Of a stretch of 64,000 bases of DNA, positions 51,975-60,687 are shown piece after piece. This stretch comes from Polynucleobacter sp. UB-Piko-W3 (GTDB lineage Bacteria > Pseudomonadota > Gammaproteobacteria > Burkholderiales > Burkholderiaceae). Position 1 is the first letter of the stretch. Every line of letters begins with the position of its first letter. The notes under the pieces were generated by a model that did no database searches, had not been told where the DNA came from, and worked only from the letters and a program-made list of their open reading frames with translations. The stretch spans positions 215,374 through 279,373 of the forward strand of contig NZ_JACVPY010000002.1 in assembly GCF_018881635.1 (NCBI RefSeq), given 5' to 3'. The translations under genes and the position numbers were made by a program.

Positions 51975-53075
51975 ATGTCCGGTAAAGAAATCATGTTCAC
52001 CCCAGTTAGTCTTGGCTCACTCCAATTAAAAAACCGCCTTGTCATGGCGCCATTGACTAGGATGCGTGCAGTCGCCGGTGATGTGCCAAATCCTTTGGCA
52101 AAAACTTATTACGCACAACGTGCAAGTGCTGGCCTGATCATCACTGAGGCAACCCAAATTTCTCCACTGGGTATGGGATATCCAGCAACGCCTGGTATTT
52201 ATTCACCAGAACAAACTTCCGCTTGGAAAGAAATCGTAGAAGCTGTTCACGCAAAGGGTGGGTCTATTGTTGCGCAGTTATGGCACGTAGGCCGTATTTC
52301 CCATTCTTCCTTGCATCCAGAGCACGGTGTACCAGAAGCGCCTTCAGCAATTACACCCGCAGGTCAAACCTATGGTGCCGATTGGAAGCTACATAACTAC
52401 GAGACTCCTAAAGCTATGAGTCTTGATAATATCGCGCGCTTATTAAAAGAGTTTGAAGCTGCAGCGCAAAATGCTAAAGCAGCTGGTTTTGATGGTATTG
52501 AAATTCACTCGGCTAACGGTTACTTGTTAGATCAGTTCTTGCAAGATAAGACTAATCAACGTAGCGATCAGTACGGTGGCTCTGTCGAAAATCGTTTACG
52601 CCTGTTGGGCGAGGTGATTGAGGCTGTTACGAAGGTGTTCCCAAGTGATCGTGTGGGTGTTCGTCTTTCTCCTTACGGTACCTTTAACGATATTAGCGAC
52701 AGCGATCCGATTGCACTCTTTACGGCAGCCATCAACAAACTCAATAGCTATAAATTGGCTTATGTCCATATGATTGAGCCACGTGCAACTAGTGCTGGTG
52801 GTGGTGATCAGGTTAATGAAGAAGCGCCCGTAACATCAGAACTCTTCCGTGCAGCCTATCAAGGTAAGTTTATTACTGCAGGCGGCTATGATCAGGCGCT
52901 AGGTGAGAAGGTTTTAGAGGATGGTTTAGCCGATGCAGTAGCTTATGGCCGTATTTATATTGCTAACCCAGACTTAGCAGAACGCTTTATGCAGAATGCT
53001 CCGCTAAATCCATATAACCGCGCCACCTTTTATGGCGGCCAAGAGGTCGGCTATACGGATTACCCAACGCTCTAA
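51975..53075 (+). CDS. nemA: Old yellow enzyme-family alkene reductase (NemA-like)
   Basis: 366 residues from the ATG at 51975; an ATG at 51993 (FTPVSLGSLQLKNRLVMAPLTR) is possible. FMN barrel with IVAQLWHVGRISH, the substrate-binding His/Asn pair in EIHSANGYLLDQFL, RSDQYGGSVENRLRL, and the C-terminal ADAVAYGRIYIANPDLAERF. Reduces activated C=C bonds, N-ethylmaleimide, nitrate esters and similar electrophiles with NAD(P)H. Divergent from rubredoxin; followed by a strong terminator. Confidence 0.92.
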   Translation: MSGKEIMFTPVSLGSLQLKNRLVMAPLTRMRAVAGDVPNPLAKTYYAQRASAGLIITEATQISPLGMGYPATPGIYSPEQTSAWKEIVEAVHAKGGSIVAQLWHVGRISHSSLHPEHGVPEAPSAITPAGQTYGADWKLHNYETPKAMSLDNIARLLKEFEAAAQNAKAAGFDGIEIHSANGYLLDQFLQDKTNQRSDQYGGSVENRLRLLGEVIEAVTKVFPSDRVGVRLSPYGTFNDISDSDPIALFTAAINKLNSYKLAYVHMIEPRATSAGGGDQVNEEAPVTSELFRAAYQGKFITAGGYDQALGEKVLEDGLADAVAYGRIYIANPDLAERFMQNAPLNPYNRATFYGGQEVGYTDYPTL

Positions 53076-53093
53076 AGCTAATTCAGTTGAGTC

Positions 53094-53129
53094 AATAAAC
53101 CCCGATCTTAAAAGCGGGGTTTATTTTTT
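53094..53129 (+). terminator. Rho-independent terminator after the alkene reductase gene
   Basis: An 11-base-pair stem (53094-53104 with 53115-53125) around a 10-base loop, running into TTTT. It overlaps the 3' end of the small leftward gene at 53121. Confidence 0.8.
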
Positions 53130-53297
53130 ATCCTCAGGATCTTTCAGAAGATCGTAGTGATTAGCAACCAGAAGCAAAGCAATCGAGGCACAGCCCATGG
53201 CAAAGAATTGCCATTGATGGAGCATTGCTGTACCAATCACCGTCATCAATATCGTCCAACCAACAGCCATCTTTGCTTTTTTAGACAAAGGCTTCAT
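53121..53297 (-). CDS. Small membrane protein downstream of cytochrome b561
   Basis: A 58-residue frame read directly from the sequence. ATG at 53297 with AGGAG ten bases upstream. Short basic N-terminus (KPLSKKAK), one or two hydrophobic segments (VGWTILMTVIGTAML and FFAMGCASIALLLVA), and a polar tail ending KDPEDKK. No family recognised. It starts 14 bases after the cytochrome b561 stop, so it would be in that transcript and under the same Fur-type control. Its last codons overlap the convergent terminator hairpin. Confidence 0.6.
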   Translation of the reverse strand: MKPLSKKAKMAVGWTILMTVIGTAMLHQWQFFAMGCASIALLLVANHYDLLKDPEDKK

Positions 53298-53310
53298 TTT
53301 TTACTAACTC

Positions 53311-53853
53311 CTAAGCTTGCGCTTTCACTTTATTGAGCATGCGACGAAGTGTATCGTCCTTTACAACGTAATGTTGCCATAAAGCTGCTAATGCATGAGC
53401 GCCGATCAAAAAGTAAAGAGTATTTCCTAAAAACTCATGAATCTCTTCAACTAGTTTTTTCATCTCTGGATTCGGGGTAACTAGTTGAGGCCAAACCAGA
53501 CCAAAGAAATTAATTTCCTTGCCGCCATACTGGAAATACAGAATGCCAAAGATAGGAGAGATTAGTAGTAGGGCATACATGAGCCAATGCATTGCCTGAG
53601 CTAAGGAAATGAATACAGGCCTTGGATTTGTGGGCTTAGGAACGCCATAGGTGAAGCGAAATACCAGGCGAAGAGCCATGGCTAGAAAAATGAGCTGTCC
53701 GAAGACGCCATGAATACTTTTACAGAGGTCACGTGCCTCGCTTCCCTTGGGAAATTGGCCTTTTAATTCAATGGTAATCAAGGCTGCAACGATCAGCAGA
53801 AATACAAACCAGTGAAGAAAGATGGATGCGGGGTGATAACGGGTTTTGGACAT
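53311..53853 (-). CDS. Cytochrome b561 family protein
   Basis: 180 residues with four membrane helices. Heme-binding His residues are in YHPASIFLHWFVF, CKSIHGVFGQLIF, LAQAMHWLMYALLL and LIGAHALAALWQHYV. The motif is that of CybB-type di-heme quinol-linked cytochromes. It can move electrons from quinol to periplasmic acceptors, including superoxide in E. coli CybB. A Fur-box-like sequence lies 36 bases upstream, suggesting iron-responsive expression, for example in iron reduction. Confidence 0.9.
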   Translation of the reverse strand: MSKTRYHPASIFLHWFVFLLIVAALITIELKGQFPKGSEARDLCKSIHGVFGQLIFLAMALRLVFRFTYGVPKPTNPRPVFISLAQAMHWLMYALLLISPIFGILYFQYGGKEINFFGLVWPQLVTPNPEMKKLVEEIHEFLGNTLYFLIGAHALAALWQHYVVKDDTLRRMLNKVKAQA

Positions 53854-53888
53854 ATCGAGCTGCTATTAATTAAAGATTCATTTTAAAT

Positions 53889-53907
53889 GATAATGAATCT
53901 CATTAAC
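53889..53907. promoter_or_regulatory. Candidate Fur box upstream of cytochrome b561
   Basis: GATAATGAATCTCATTAAC agrees with the 19-base Fur consensus at 15 positions by my count. It sits 36 bases before the leftward cytochrome b561 start, in the position of a repressor site over a promoter. The 62-residue frame at 53933 ends 26 bases further on. No fur gene in the window. Confidence 0.6.
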
Positions 53908-53932
53908 AATAGCAACTATATGGGTAATTTCC

Positions 53933-54121
53933 CTAATTTGGCCTGACTTTGGCACTCAGTTCGTTGGGCAGACCCCTTTTATCCACTTGGGAGAGCCTGA
54001 GGGCCTCGGCTTCAAAGTCGAGTTGGCCAGGATGAAATTCATCATCATTTTGAAGGTCAATGACATAGGTCCATACAAGCTCACGGCCATGCTTCTTAAA
54101 TACATCAACAACACGTTTCAT
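53933..54121 (-). CDS. Hypothetical 62-residue protein
   Basis: 62 residues: a basic start (KRVVDVFKKHGRELVWTYVIDLQ) followed by an acidic, Leu-rich remainder. Not recognised. An AAGG sits nine or so bases before the ATG. It lies alone between cytochrome b561 and the lactate dehydrogenase gene, in the same direction, with 67 bases upstream. Codon use looks like that of its neighbours and no longer frame competes on either strand, so it is probably real. Confidence 0.5.
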   Translation of the reverse strand: MKRVVDVFKKHGRELVWTYVIDLQNDDEFHPGQLDFEAEALRLSQVDKRGLPNELSAKVRPN

Positions 54122-54188
54122 ATGTACCGCCTTTATGGTGATGCTAATTGCCGACTTGAGAAGAGCTTTGGATCTTCGTCTGTGTAAT

Positions 54189-55334
54189 TTAAAAAGTTCC
54201 TGGGTACAAAATATCTTTAGTCACATTTTGAATATCGCGATGTCCAGTAAATGCCATGGTGATATCTAATTCGTTTTGAATGATTTCTAGACACTTGGTA
54301 ACGCCTGCTTCACCCATAGCGCCTAGACCATATAGAAATGGTCTGCCAATCATTGTGCCACGCGCACCTAAGGCCCACGCTTTTAAAACATCTTGGCCAG
54401 AACGAATACCACCATCCATCCATACCTCAATATCTTTGCCAACCGCCGCTACGATTCCTGGTAGCGCTTCAATGCTAGAGATAGCGCCGTCTAATTGTCG
54501 GCCGCCATGGTTAGAAACAATTAAGGCATCAGCGCCAGTATTCACGGCTAGGCGAGCATCGTCCTCATCTAAGATTCCTTTGATAATGAGCTTTCCGCCC
54601 CAAAGTTTTTTAATCCACTCCACATCGTCCCAACTTAGCCCTGGATCAAATTGCTCGGCAGTCCAAGATGAGAGAGAGGACATATTGCCTACGCCAGTTG
54701 CGTGCCCAACAATATTGCGGAAAGTTCTGCGCGGCGTCATCGCCATACCAAGACACCAACGTGGCTTGCTCGCCATATTGATCATGTTGGCGATCGTCAG
54801 CTTCGGTGGCGCGCTCAGGCCATTCTTGAGGTCCTTATGGCGTTGCCCCAAAATCTGCAAATCTAATGTGAGCACAAGTGCAGAGCACTTAGCAGCTTTA
54901 GCGCGTTCAATGAGACGCTCGATAAAGCCACGGTCTTTCATGACATAGAGCTGAAACCAAAATGGCTTGCTAGTGTGCTCTGCTACATCTTCGATGGAGC
55001 AGATGCTCATAGTAGATAAACAAAAAGGCACGCCAAATTTTTCTGCCGCTTTTGCGGCCAGAATTTCACCATCAGCATGTTGCATCCCGGTTAGTCCAGT
55101 AGGAGCAAGTGCTACAGGCATTCTTACTTCTTGACCTACCATCGTTGTTTTCGTGGTTCGATTGGTCATATCAACCGCTACACGTTGACGTAGTTTTATT
55201 TTCTGAAATTCAGATTCATTAGCGCGGTAAGTAGATTCAGTCCAAGATCCTGAGTCGGCGTAGTCATAAAACATCTTGGGGGTGCGCTTTTTGTGGAGCA
55301 CCCTTAAATCTTCGATATTGGTAATGATTGCCAC
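54189..55334 (-). CDS. lldD: FMN-dependent alpha-hydroxy-acid dehydrogenase (L-lactate dehydrogenase type)
   Basis: 381 residues from a GTG with AAGGA in front. FMN barrel of the LldD/glycolate oxidase family: PKMFYDYADSGSWTESTYRAN, PVALAPTGLTGMQHADGE, FWFQLYVMKDRGF, LIIKGILDEDDA with the catalytic Lys, and VSNHGGRQLDG with the catalytic His, then DGGIRSGQDVLKAWALGA. Oxidises L-lactate or a similar 2-hydroxy acid, passing electrons to quinone or cytochrome. Exact acid not predictable, lactate is most common. Confidence 0.9.
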   Translation of the reverse strand: MAIITNIEDLRVLHKKRTPKMFYDYADSGSWTESTYRANESEFQKIKLRQRVAVDMTNRTTKTTMVGQEVRMPVALAPTGLTGMQHADGEILAAKAAEKFGVPFCLSTMSICSIEDVAEHTSKPFWFQLYVMKDRGFIERLIERAKAAKCSALVLTLDLQILGQRHKDLKNGLSAPPKLTIANMINMASKPRWCLGMAMTPRRTFRNIVGHATGVGNMSSLSSWTAEQFDPGLSWDDVEWIKKLWGGKLIIKGILDEDDARLAVNTGADALIVSNHGGRQLDGAISSIEALPGIVAAVGKDIEVWMDGGIRSGQDVLKAWALGARGTMIGRPFLYGLGAMGEAGVTKCLEIIQNELDITMAFTGHRDIQNVTKDILYPGTF

Positions 55335-55425
55335 AATGTATCCTTCTGTTGAATGCCTCTGATATGGGGCATTTATCTAATTAAGCTCTATCTTAGCAAT
55401 ACCTGGGATTTGTTTCTACAATGCT

Positions 55426-55436
55426 AGGGTAACCCT
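55426..55436. promoter_or_regulatory. Short palindrome and repeats upstream of DMT transporter gene
   Basis: AGGGTAACCCT is a perfect 11-base inverted repeat, followed by a further AGGGT at 55440. The same leader holds the 12-base repeat TTGAATGCCTCT at 55349 and 55447, and TGAATGCCTC again over the transporter start codon. A five-codon frame (ATG at 55451, stop TGA at 55466-55468) precedes the gene. Function unknown. Confidence 0.3.
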
Positions 55437-55477
55437 CTTAGGGTCCTTGAATGCCTCTCTATTTTTGATCTTTCTGA

Positions 55478-56398
55478 ATGCCTCAGCTAAACCTTGCAAC
55501 GACTATCTATTTATTGACTGCTACCGCCTTATGGGCTGGTAATGCGATTGCGGGTCGTGTTTTGGTTGCTAGTGGAGCTGTTTCACCAATCACCCTAAGC
55601 ACAGTACGTTGGGGTTTAGCAGCATTGCTACTACTTCCCTTAGGTTGGCGAGTTTTTACTCCTAGTAGTGCTTTATGGCGTAACAAGAAGCGTTTTCTGC
55701 TCTTAGGTTTATTTGGGGTTGGTAGCTACAACGCTCTGCTATATCTCGCCTTAGAGACATCCACGGCCATCAATGTCACTTTAATTGGCGCAAGCATGCC
55801 TATTTGGATGCTATTCATTGGCGCTGTTTTTTACCAAACTAAACCTCGTTTATTGCAGGCAGTTGGGGCAGTTATTTCGCTCATCGGAGTTGCGATTGTA
55901 TTGACGAGAGGTGATTTATCGACCCTGCTTTCAATGCAAATCGTGCTTGGTGACTTTTTTATTATGCTAGCTACCATCACATGGGCTTGGTATAGCTGGA
56001 TGTTGACCAAGCCTGGCTCAAGCAATGAGCGCCAGTGGCCTTGGGCGCAATTTTTAATGGCGCAGATATTTGCAGGATTGTTGTGGTCAGGATTTTTTAA
56101 TGGCTTTGAGATTGCCGCTGGACAAGCGTATTTGGATCTCAACTTCTGGACTGCTTCCTTAATTCTGTTTGTGGCCATTGGCCCTTCATTAATTTCTTAC
56201 CGTTGCTGGGGCTTAGGTGTAAACGGGGCAGGACCTACAGTGGCCGCTTTCTTTGCGAATTTCATTCCATTATTTACGGCAATTCTTTCTGCTGCTATCT
56301 TGGGAGAACCTCCGCAGTTATTCCATGGTCTGGCATTCGCTTTGATCGTGACGGGCATTTGGGTTTCATCATCCCAAGGCCGCTCTAATAAGCCTTGA
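55478..56398 (+). CDS. DMT superfamily (EamA) transporter
   Basis: 306 residues with about ten hydrophobic segments in two EamA repeats (residues 5-140 and 155-300). Typical segments: YLLTATALWAGNAIAGRVLVASGAVSPITLSTVRWGLAALLLLPLG, and GPTVAAFFANFIPLFTAILSAAILGEPP. Drug/metabolite exporter of the inner membrane, substrate unknown. The next gene, tcuA, follows after 65 bases in the same direction. Confidence 0.9.
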   Translation: MPQLNLATTIYLLTATALWAGNAIAGRVLVASGAVSPITLSTVRWGLAALLLLPLGWRVFTPSSALWRNKKRFLLLGLFGVGSYNALLYLALETSTAINVTLIGASMPIWMLFIGAVFYQTKPRLLQAVGAVISLIGVAIVLTRGDLSTLLSMQIVLGDFFIMLATITWAWYSWMLTKPGSSNERQWPWAQFLMAQIFAGLLWSGFFNGFEIAAGQAYLDLNFWTASLILFVAIGPSLISYRCWGLGVNGAGPTVAAFFANFIPLFTAILSAAILGEPPQLFHGLAFALIVTGIWVSSSQGRSNKP

Positions 56399-56463
56399 GC
56401 TATGTCTAGGTGAAAAATCTAAAAAAACAGTAAAGTATTTTCTTTTCTATCGAAGTCTGAGCC

Positions 56464-57879
56464 ATGTTGGATGTATTAGTGATTGGTGGTGGTAATGCTG
56501 CTTTATGCGCTGCTTTGATGGCTCGGGAGGCTGGCACTAGCGTTTTGCTGCTAGAGGCTGCACCTAAAGAATGGCGCGGTGGAAACTCTTCTCATACTCG
56601 CAATATCCGTGCAATGCATGATGAGCCTCAAGACGTCATGCTTGAGGCCTACTCTGAAGAAGAGTATTGGCAAGATGTTTTGAAAGTCACTAGTGGGGTT
56701 ACCGATGAATCATTAGCAAGATTGGTTATTCGCGCTTCCTCACAATGTCGAGATTGGATGCGTCATCATGGCGTGCGTTTTCAGGCGCCTTTATCAGGCA
56801 CCTTGAATCTCTCTCGTACCAATGCTTTTTTTATGGGCGGTGGTAAAGCTTTGGTCAATGCCTACTATCGCAGCGCAGAAAAGTTGGGTATTCAAATTCG
56901 ATATGAGGCTCCAGTCTCCTCAGTTGAAATCAAAGATGGAAAATTTATCGCTGCCTATGTTGGTGATGAACGCATTGAAGCAAAAACCTGCGTCTTAGCT
57001 GCGGGTGGTTTTGAGTCCAACCGTGAATGGCTCAAAGAGGCCTGGGGCATCAACCAATACGGCGAATCCCCAGCAGATAATTTCCTCATTCGCGGCACTA
57101 GATATAACAAGGGCGTTTTACTAAAGCAGCTAATTTCCTTAGGGGCTGATTCAGTAAGTGATCCAACCCAAGCGCATATGGTCGCTGTAGATGCGCGGGC
57201 GCCTTTATATGATGGCGGCATCTGTACTCGTATCGATGCAGTTTCATTTGGAATTGTGGTCAATAAAAATGCTCAGCGCTTCTCTGATGAAGGCGAAGAC
57301 TTCTGGCCTAAGCGGTATGCGTTTTGGGGTCGCTTAGTGGCTCAACAATCTGGCCAAATTGCCTACTCTATTATTGATTCAAAAGTATTGGGCAAATTTA
57401 TGCCGCCAGTATTTCCTAGTGAAAAAGCAGACACAGTAGATGGGCTAGCTGTTCAGTTAGGTTTAGATCCAAAGGCGCTACAAGAGACCATCAAGTCTTA
57501 TAACACTGCTTGTAGAGTAGGTACTTTTGATCACACCATCTTGGATGATTGCCATACCGATGGGATAGAGCCAGCCAAAACACATTGGGCCTTACCAATC
57601 GACACGGGCCCCTTCTATGGTTATGCGGTTCGTCCGGGCGTTACATTTACTTACTTAGGTCTGAAGACTGATGAGACTGCGGCTGTTCACTTTGGTGGCC
57701 TAGCTAGCCCCAATTTATTTGTTGCCGGTGAAATGATGGCTGGCAATGTATTGGGCAAGGGATATGCTGCAGGTATTGGGATGACTATCGGCACTGTCTT
57801 TGGCCGCATAGCAGGAGCGCAAGCAGCTCAGGCTGCGCAAGCATCAAAAAATCAAACTCTGGAGACTGAGCATGCATGA
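56464..57879 (+). CDS. tcuA: FAD-dependent tricarballylate dehydrogenase
   Basis: 471 residues of the fumarate-reductase/succinate-dehydrogenase flavoprotein family. [28 protein letters not shown] binds [17 protein letters not shown] is close to the flavin, and the C-terminal [30 protein letters not shown] is typical of TcuA. It oxidises tricarballylate to cis-aconitate. It overlaps tcuB by eight bases, as in known tcu operons. The transporter tcuC and regulator tcuR are not present. Confidence 0.88.
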   Translation: MLDVLVIGGGNAALCAALMAREAGTSVLLLEAAPKEWRGGNSSHTRNIRAMHDEPQDVMLEAYSEEEYWQDVLKVTSGVTDESLARLVIRASSQCRDWMRHHGVRFQAPLSGTLNLSRTNAFFMGGGKALVNAYYRSAEKLGIQIRYEAPVSSVEIKDGKFIAAYVGDERIEAKTCVLAAGGFESNREWLKEAWGINQYGESPADNFLIRGTRYNKGVLLKQLISLGADSVSDPTQAHMVAVDARAPLYDGGICTRIDAVSFGIVVNKNAQRFSDEGEDFWPKRYAFWGRLVAQQSGQIAYSIIDSKVLGKFMPPVFPSEKADTVDGLAVQLGLDPKALQETIKSYNTACRVGTFDHTILDDCHTDGIEPAKTHWALPIDTGPFYGYAVRPGVTFTYLGLKTDETAAVHFGGLASPNLFVAGEMMAGNVLGKGYAAGIGMTIGTVFGRIAGAQAAQAAQASKNQTLETEHA

Positions 57880-59017
57880 GCTTAAGTCGCTGATTAAAGA
57901 GGCTGGAGATCTCGCGATGGGGTCGCCAGAGTCAGAAGCTAATCGTATGCTACAGATTTGCAATGCTTGTCGCTATTGCGAAGGATTTTGCGCAGTCTTT
58001 CCGGCAATGACCCGTCGGATTGAGTTCACACCTAGCGTAGTGAATTATTTGGCCAACTTGTGTCATAACTGCGGCGCCTGTCTACATGCCTGCCAATACG
58101 CGCCACCACATGAGTTCGGCGTCAATATTCCACGGGTGATGGCCCAGGTTCGCAAGGAGACCTACATCACTTATTCGTGGCCTAAGTCATTTGGCGCTTT
58201 ATATAAAAGTAATGGCGTTAGTGTCTCAATAGCGGTATCGCTATCAATTACTTTTTTCTTATTGTTGAGTGCACTGTTAAATGACTCCCTGTTCTTGGGG
58301 CCACTTGAGGGTAATTTTTATGCGGTCTTCTCTCACAACACAATGGCAGTGATGTTTGGTGTAGTGTTCAGTTTTTCATTATTGGCCATTGCGATTGGTA
58401 TTGTTGATTTTTGGAAAAGTATTTCTGCTGGAGTAATCTCTACTAGTGCTGCGGTAGAGGCAACTCATGATGCTTTGACTCTGAAATATCTTGGAGGAGG
58501 GCATGGTGAAGGGTGCAACAACGAAGACGATGCTTTTTCTCTTTGGAGAAAACGTTTTCACCATTTCACTTTCTATGGATTCATGCTGTGCTTTGCCGCT
58601 ACGAGCGTTGCAACAATCTATCATTACTTTTTCGGTTGGTATGCGCCTTACGCCCTGAGCAGCCTACCCGTCATTTTGGGAACGCTTGGCGGCATTGGTC
58701 TGCTCATTGGTCCTGCAGGTTTGCTGTATTTAAATTTGCAAAGAAACTCTGCGCACGGAGATGCTAGTCAAAAACCGATGGATAGGGCGTTTATCGTGCT
58801 CCTATTTTTGATTAGCGCTTCAGGTCTGCTCTTACTAGCCTACCGAGATTCTGCCGCTATGGCTGCTCTGCTGGCAGTACATTTGGGTTTTGTCATGGGC
58901 TTCTTCTTGACTATGCCTTATGGCAAATTTGCCCATGGCATGTATAGAGTGGCTGCCTTATTGAAAAATTCCATTGAAAAGCGCCAGAAGGGCCATACAA
59001 AGTTTGGTGCTGATTAA
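57872..59017 (+). CDS. tcuB: Tricarballylate utilisation 4Fe-4S/membrane protein
   Basis: 381 residues. The N-terminal part has two cysteine clusters: [17 protein letters not shown] and [20 protein letters not shown] membrane domain with about six segments follows from residue 105, with several His residues ([27 protein letters not shown]) that may ligate heme. TcuB re-oxidises the FADH2 of TcuA and passes electrons to the quinone pool. Start overlaps tcuA, so the pair is translationally coupled. Confidence 0.9.
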   Translation: MHELKSLIKEAGDLAMGSPESEANRMLQICNACRYCEGFCAVFPAMTRRIEFTPSVVNYLANLCHNCGACLHACQYAPPHEFGVNIPRVMAQVRKETYITYSWPKSFGALYKSNGVSVSIAVSLSITFFLLLSALLNDSLFLGPLEGNFYAVFSHNTMAVMFGVVFSFSLLAIAIGIVDFWKSISAGVISTSAAVEATHDALTLKYLGGGHGEGCNNEDDAFSLWRKRFHHFTFYGFMLCFAATSVATIYHYFFGWYAPYALSSLPVILGTLGGIGLLIGPAGLLYLNLQRNSAHGDASQKPMDRAFIVLLFLISASGLLLLAYRDSAAMAALLAVHLGFVMGFFLTMPYGKFAHGMYRVAALLKNSIEKRQKGHTKFGAD

Positions 59018-59157
59018 TTAGCCCCCTGATTTTCTGCATTTCTAGCCTTAGATCAGCCAAAATAGGCAAAATTGACCAAAAAAGTAAGGTTGCAGTGCAG
59101 TAAGCTGCTAAATCGGTATCATTTAGGTCTACCCACAGAAATCCCTAGGAAACTGCT

Positions 59158-60306
59158 ATGCCAGGTTTACTCCCCAATGTTGATCCAGACGGTTTATTGG
59201 AGTTCTCGGTTGTCTATACCGACCGCTCCCTAAATCACATGTCTGAAGAGTTCAAGCGCGTCATGGTTGATATTTCCAGCGTTTTGAAGGATGCCTACAA
59301 TGCCAGCTCTGCAGTTATCGTTCCCGGTAGCGGTACTTTCGGCATGGAAGCGGTGGCACGTCAATTTGCCAATAATCAAAAATGTTTAGTATTGCGTAAC
59401 GGTTGGTTTAGTTATCGTTGGACACAAATTTTTGATCTAGCTCATATTACTAACGACATTACTGTTATCAAAGGCCGTCAGTTAGAGTCGTCTACTCAGG
59501 GTGTATTTGCACCAGCACCAATTGAAGAAGTAGTGGCCTTCATTAAAAAAGAAAAGCCAGCAGTCGTTTTTGCGCCGCATGTTGAAACCTCAGCCGGAAT
59601 CATCCTTCCAGATGACTACCTCAAGGCAGTTGGTGAAGCTGCGCGCTCTGTGAATGGTTTGTTTGTACTGGATTGCATCGCTTCAGGCGCAATGTGGGTA
59701 GATATGAAAGCCTGCAATGTAGATGTAGTGATCACTGCCCCACAAAAAGGCTGGAGTAGCTCCCCATGTTGCGCATTGATCGCGCTGAGCGAGAGGGCGC
59801 GCGAGAAAATTGATGCAACTCAAAGCACTAGCTTCTCGATGGATCTGAAGAAATGGTTGCAGATCATGGAAGCTTATGAAAAAGGTGGTCACGTGTATCA
59901 CACGACGATGCCTACAGATGCGCTCAAGATCTTACGGAATGTGATGAAAGAAACGCAATCACTAGGTTTTGCATCACTCAAAGCAAAACAGGTAGAGTTG
60001 GGCACTAAGGTTCGCGAATTATTAGTGTCTAAAGGTTATCCCCCTGTTTCTGCTAAAGGTTTCCAAGCTCCTGGCGTAGTAGTGAGTTACACCAAAGATC
60101 CGGATATTCAATCTGGTAAGAAGTTCATTGCGCTCGGCTTACAAACTGCTGCAGGTGTTCCCTTGCAGTGCGATGAAAGACCAGACTTCCGTACATTCCG
60201 GATTGGTTTATTCGGTTTAGAGAAATTGGCTCATGTTGATCGCACTCTTGGTCAACTGGCTACAGCCCTTGAAAAAATTACTGAAGCAGAAGCTTTGCCT
60301 GCGTAA
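59158..60306 (+). CDS. Class V aminotransferase (alanine-glyoxylate type)
   Basis: 382 residues, PLP-dependent. SAVIVPGSGTFGMEAVARQF binds the cofactor phosphate, FVLDCIASGAMW has the PLP-pyridine Asp, and VVITAPQKGWSSSPCCALIALS the Schiff-base Lys. The family includes alanine-glyoxylate and serine-glyoxylate aminotransferases. The N-terminus (LLPNVDPDGLLEFSVVYTDRSLNHMSEEF) differs from the usual one by lacking the PGP motif. The gene stands alone behind a 140-base gap and is closed by a terminator. Substrate uncertain. Confidence 0.88.
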   Translation: MPGLLPNVDPDGLLEFSVVYTDRSLNHMSEEFKRVMVDISSVLKDAYNASSAVIVPGSGTFGMEAVARQFANNQKCLVLRNGWFSYRWTQIFDLAHITNDITVIKGRQLESSTQGVFAPAPIEEVVAFIKKEKPAVVFAPHVETSAGIILPDDYLKAVGEAARSVNGLFVLDCIASGAMWVDMKACNVDVVITAPQKGWSSSPCCALIALSERAREKIDATQSTSFSMDLKKWLQIMEAYEKGGHVYHTTMPTDALKILRNVMKETQSLGFASLKAKQVELGTKVRELLVSKGYPPVSAKGFQAPGVVVSYTKDPDIQSGKKFIALGLQTAAGVPLQCDERPDFRTFRIGLFGLEKLAHVDRTLGQLATALEKITEAEALPA

Positions 60307-60325
60307 TTTTTGCCCTTGAGATAAT

Positions 60326-60350
60326 AAAGGCCATCTGATGATGGCCTTTT
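60326..60350 (+). terminator. Rho-independent terminator after the aminotransferase gene
   Basis: A 10-base-pair stem AAAGGCCATC with GATGGCCTTT (60326-60335, 60340-60349), loop TGAT, followed by TTCTTTT. Confidence 0.82.
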
Positions 60351-60445
60351 TCTTTTGATAGATTCCACTCCTTCACAAAAATGATGCTTTCATGGCAACT
60401 TTATGAGTATGATCAAATGATCTACAAACCGTCTTGGAGAATTTG

Positions 60446-60673
60446 ATGATTTCTCGTATTACTCGTCTTAGCTTAGCCACCCTGATTTCTGTAGCCATTG
60501 GCATTTCTCCAATTTCAGTGATGGCTGCTGATCCTGCTCCAGCAGTAGCTCCAACTGAGAAAGCGACTGACCAGAAAGCAAAGAAAGCAGCAAAGAAGGA
60601 AAAGAAAGCTGAGAAAAAATCTAAAAAGAAATCTAAGAAGAAAGCTAAGCCTGCTACAGACGCAGCTACTTAG
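60446..60673 (+). CDS. Small exported Lys/Ala-rich protein
   Basis: 75 residues from the ATG at 60446 with GGAG six bases upstream (a TTG at 60434 overlaps that site). Signal peptide ending SVMA-ADP. The mature part is about 48 residues and very basic: a short Pro/Ala stretch followed by a repetitive Lys/Ala/Glu tail with KKEKKAEKKSKKK, then KPATDAAT. Low-complexity, probably unfolded or helical; such tails may bind nucleic acid, LPS or phosphates. No homologue named. Own promoter region of about 95 bases after the terminator. Confidence 0.72.
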   Translation: MISRITRLSLATLISVAIGISPISVMAADPAPAVAPTEKATDQKAKKAAKKEKKAEKKSKKKSKKKAKPATDAAT

Positions 60674-60687
60674 TAATACTTTTCCCC

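Noticed and set aside
54280..54948. 222-residue open frame on the plus strand
   Set aside because: It lies wholly antisense to the well-conserved lactate dehydrogenase gene and its product has no recognisable domain.
59018..59157. Strong promoter before the aminotransferase
   Set aside because: TTGACC, TTGCAG and TATCAT boxes occur but with spacings of more than 20 bases or without a partner, so no promoter was called.
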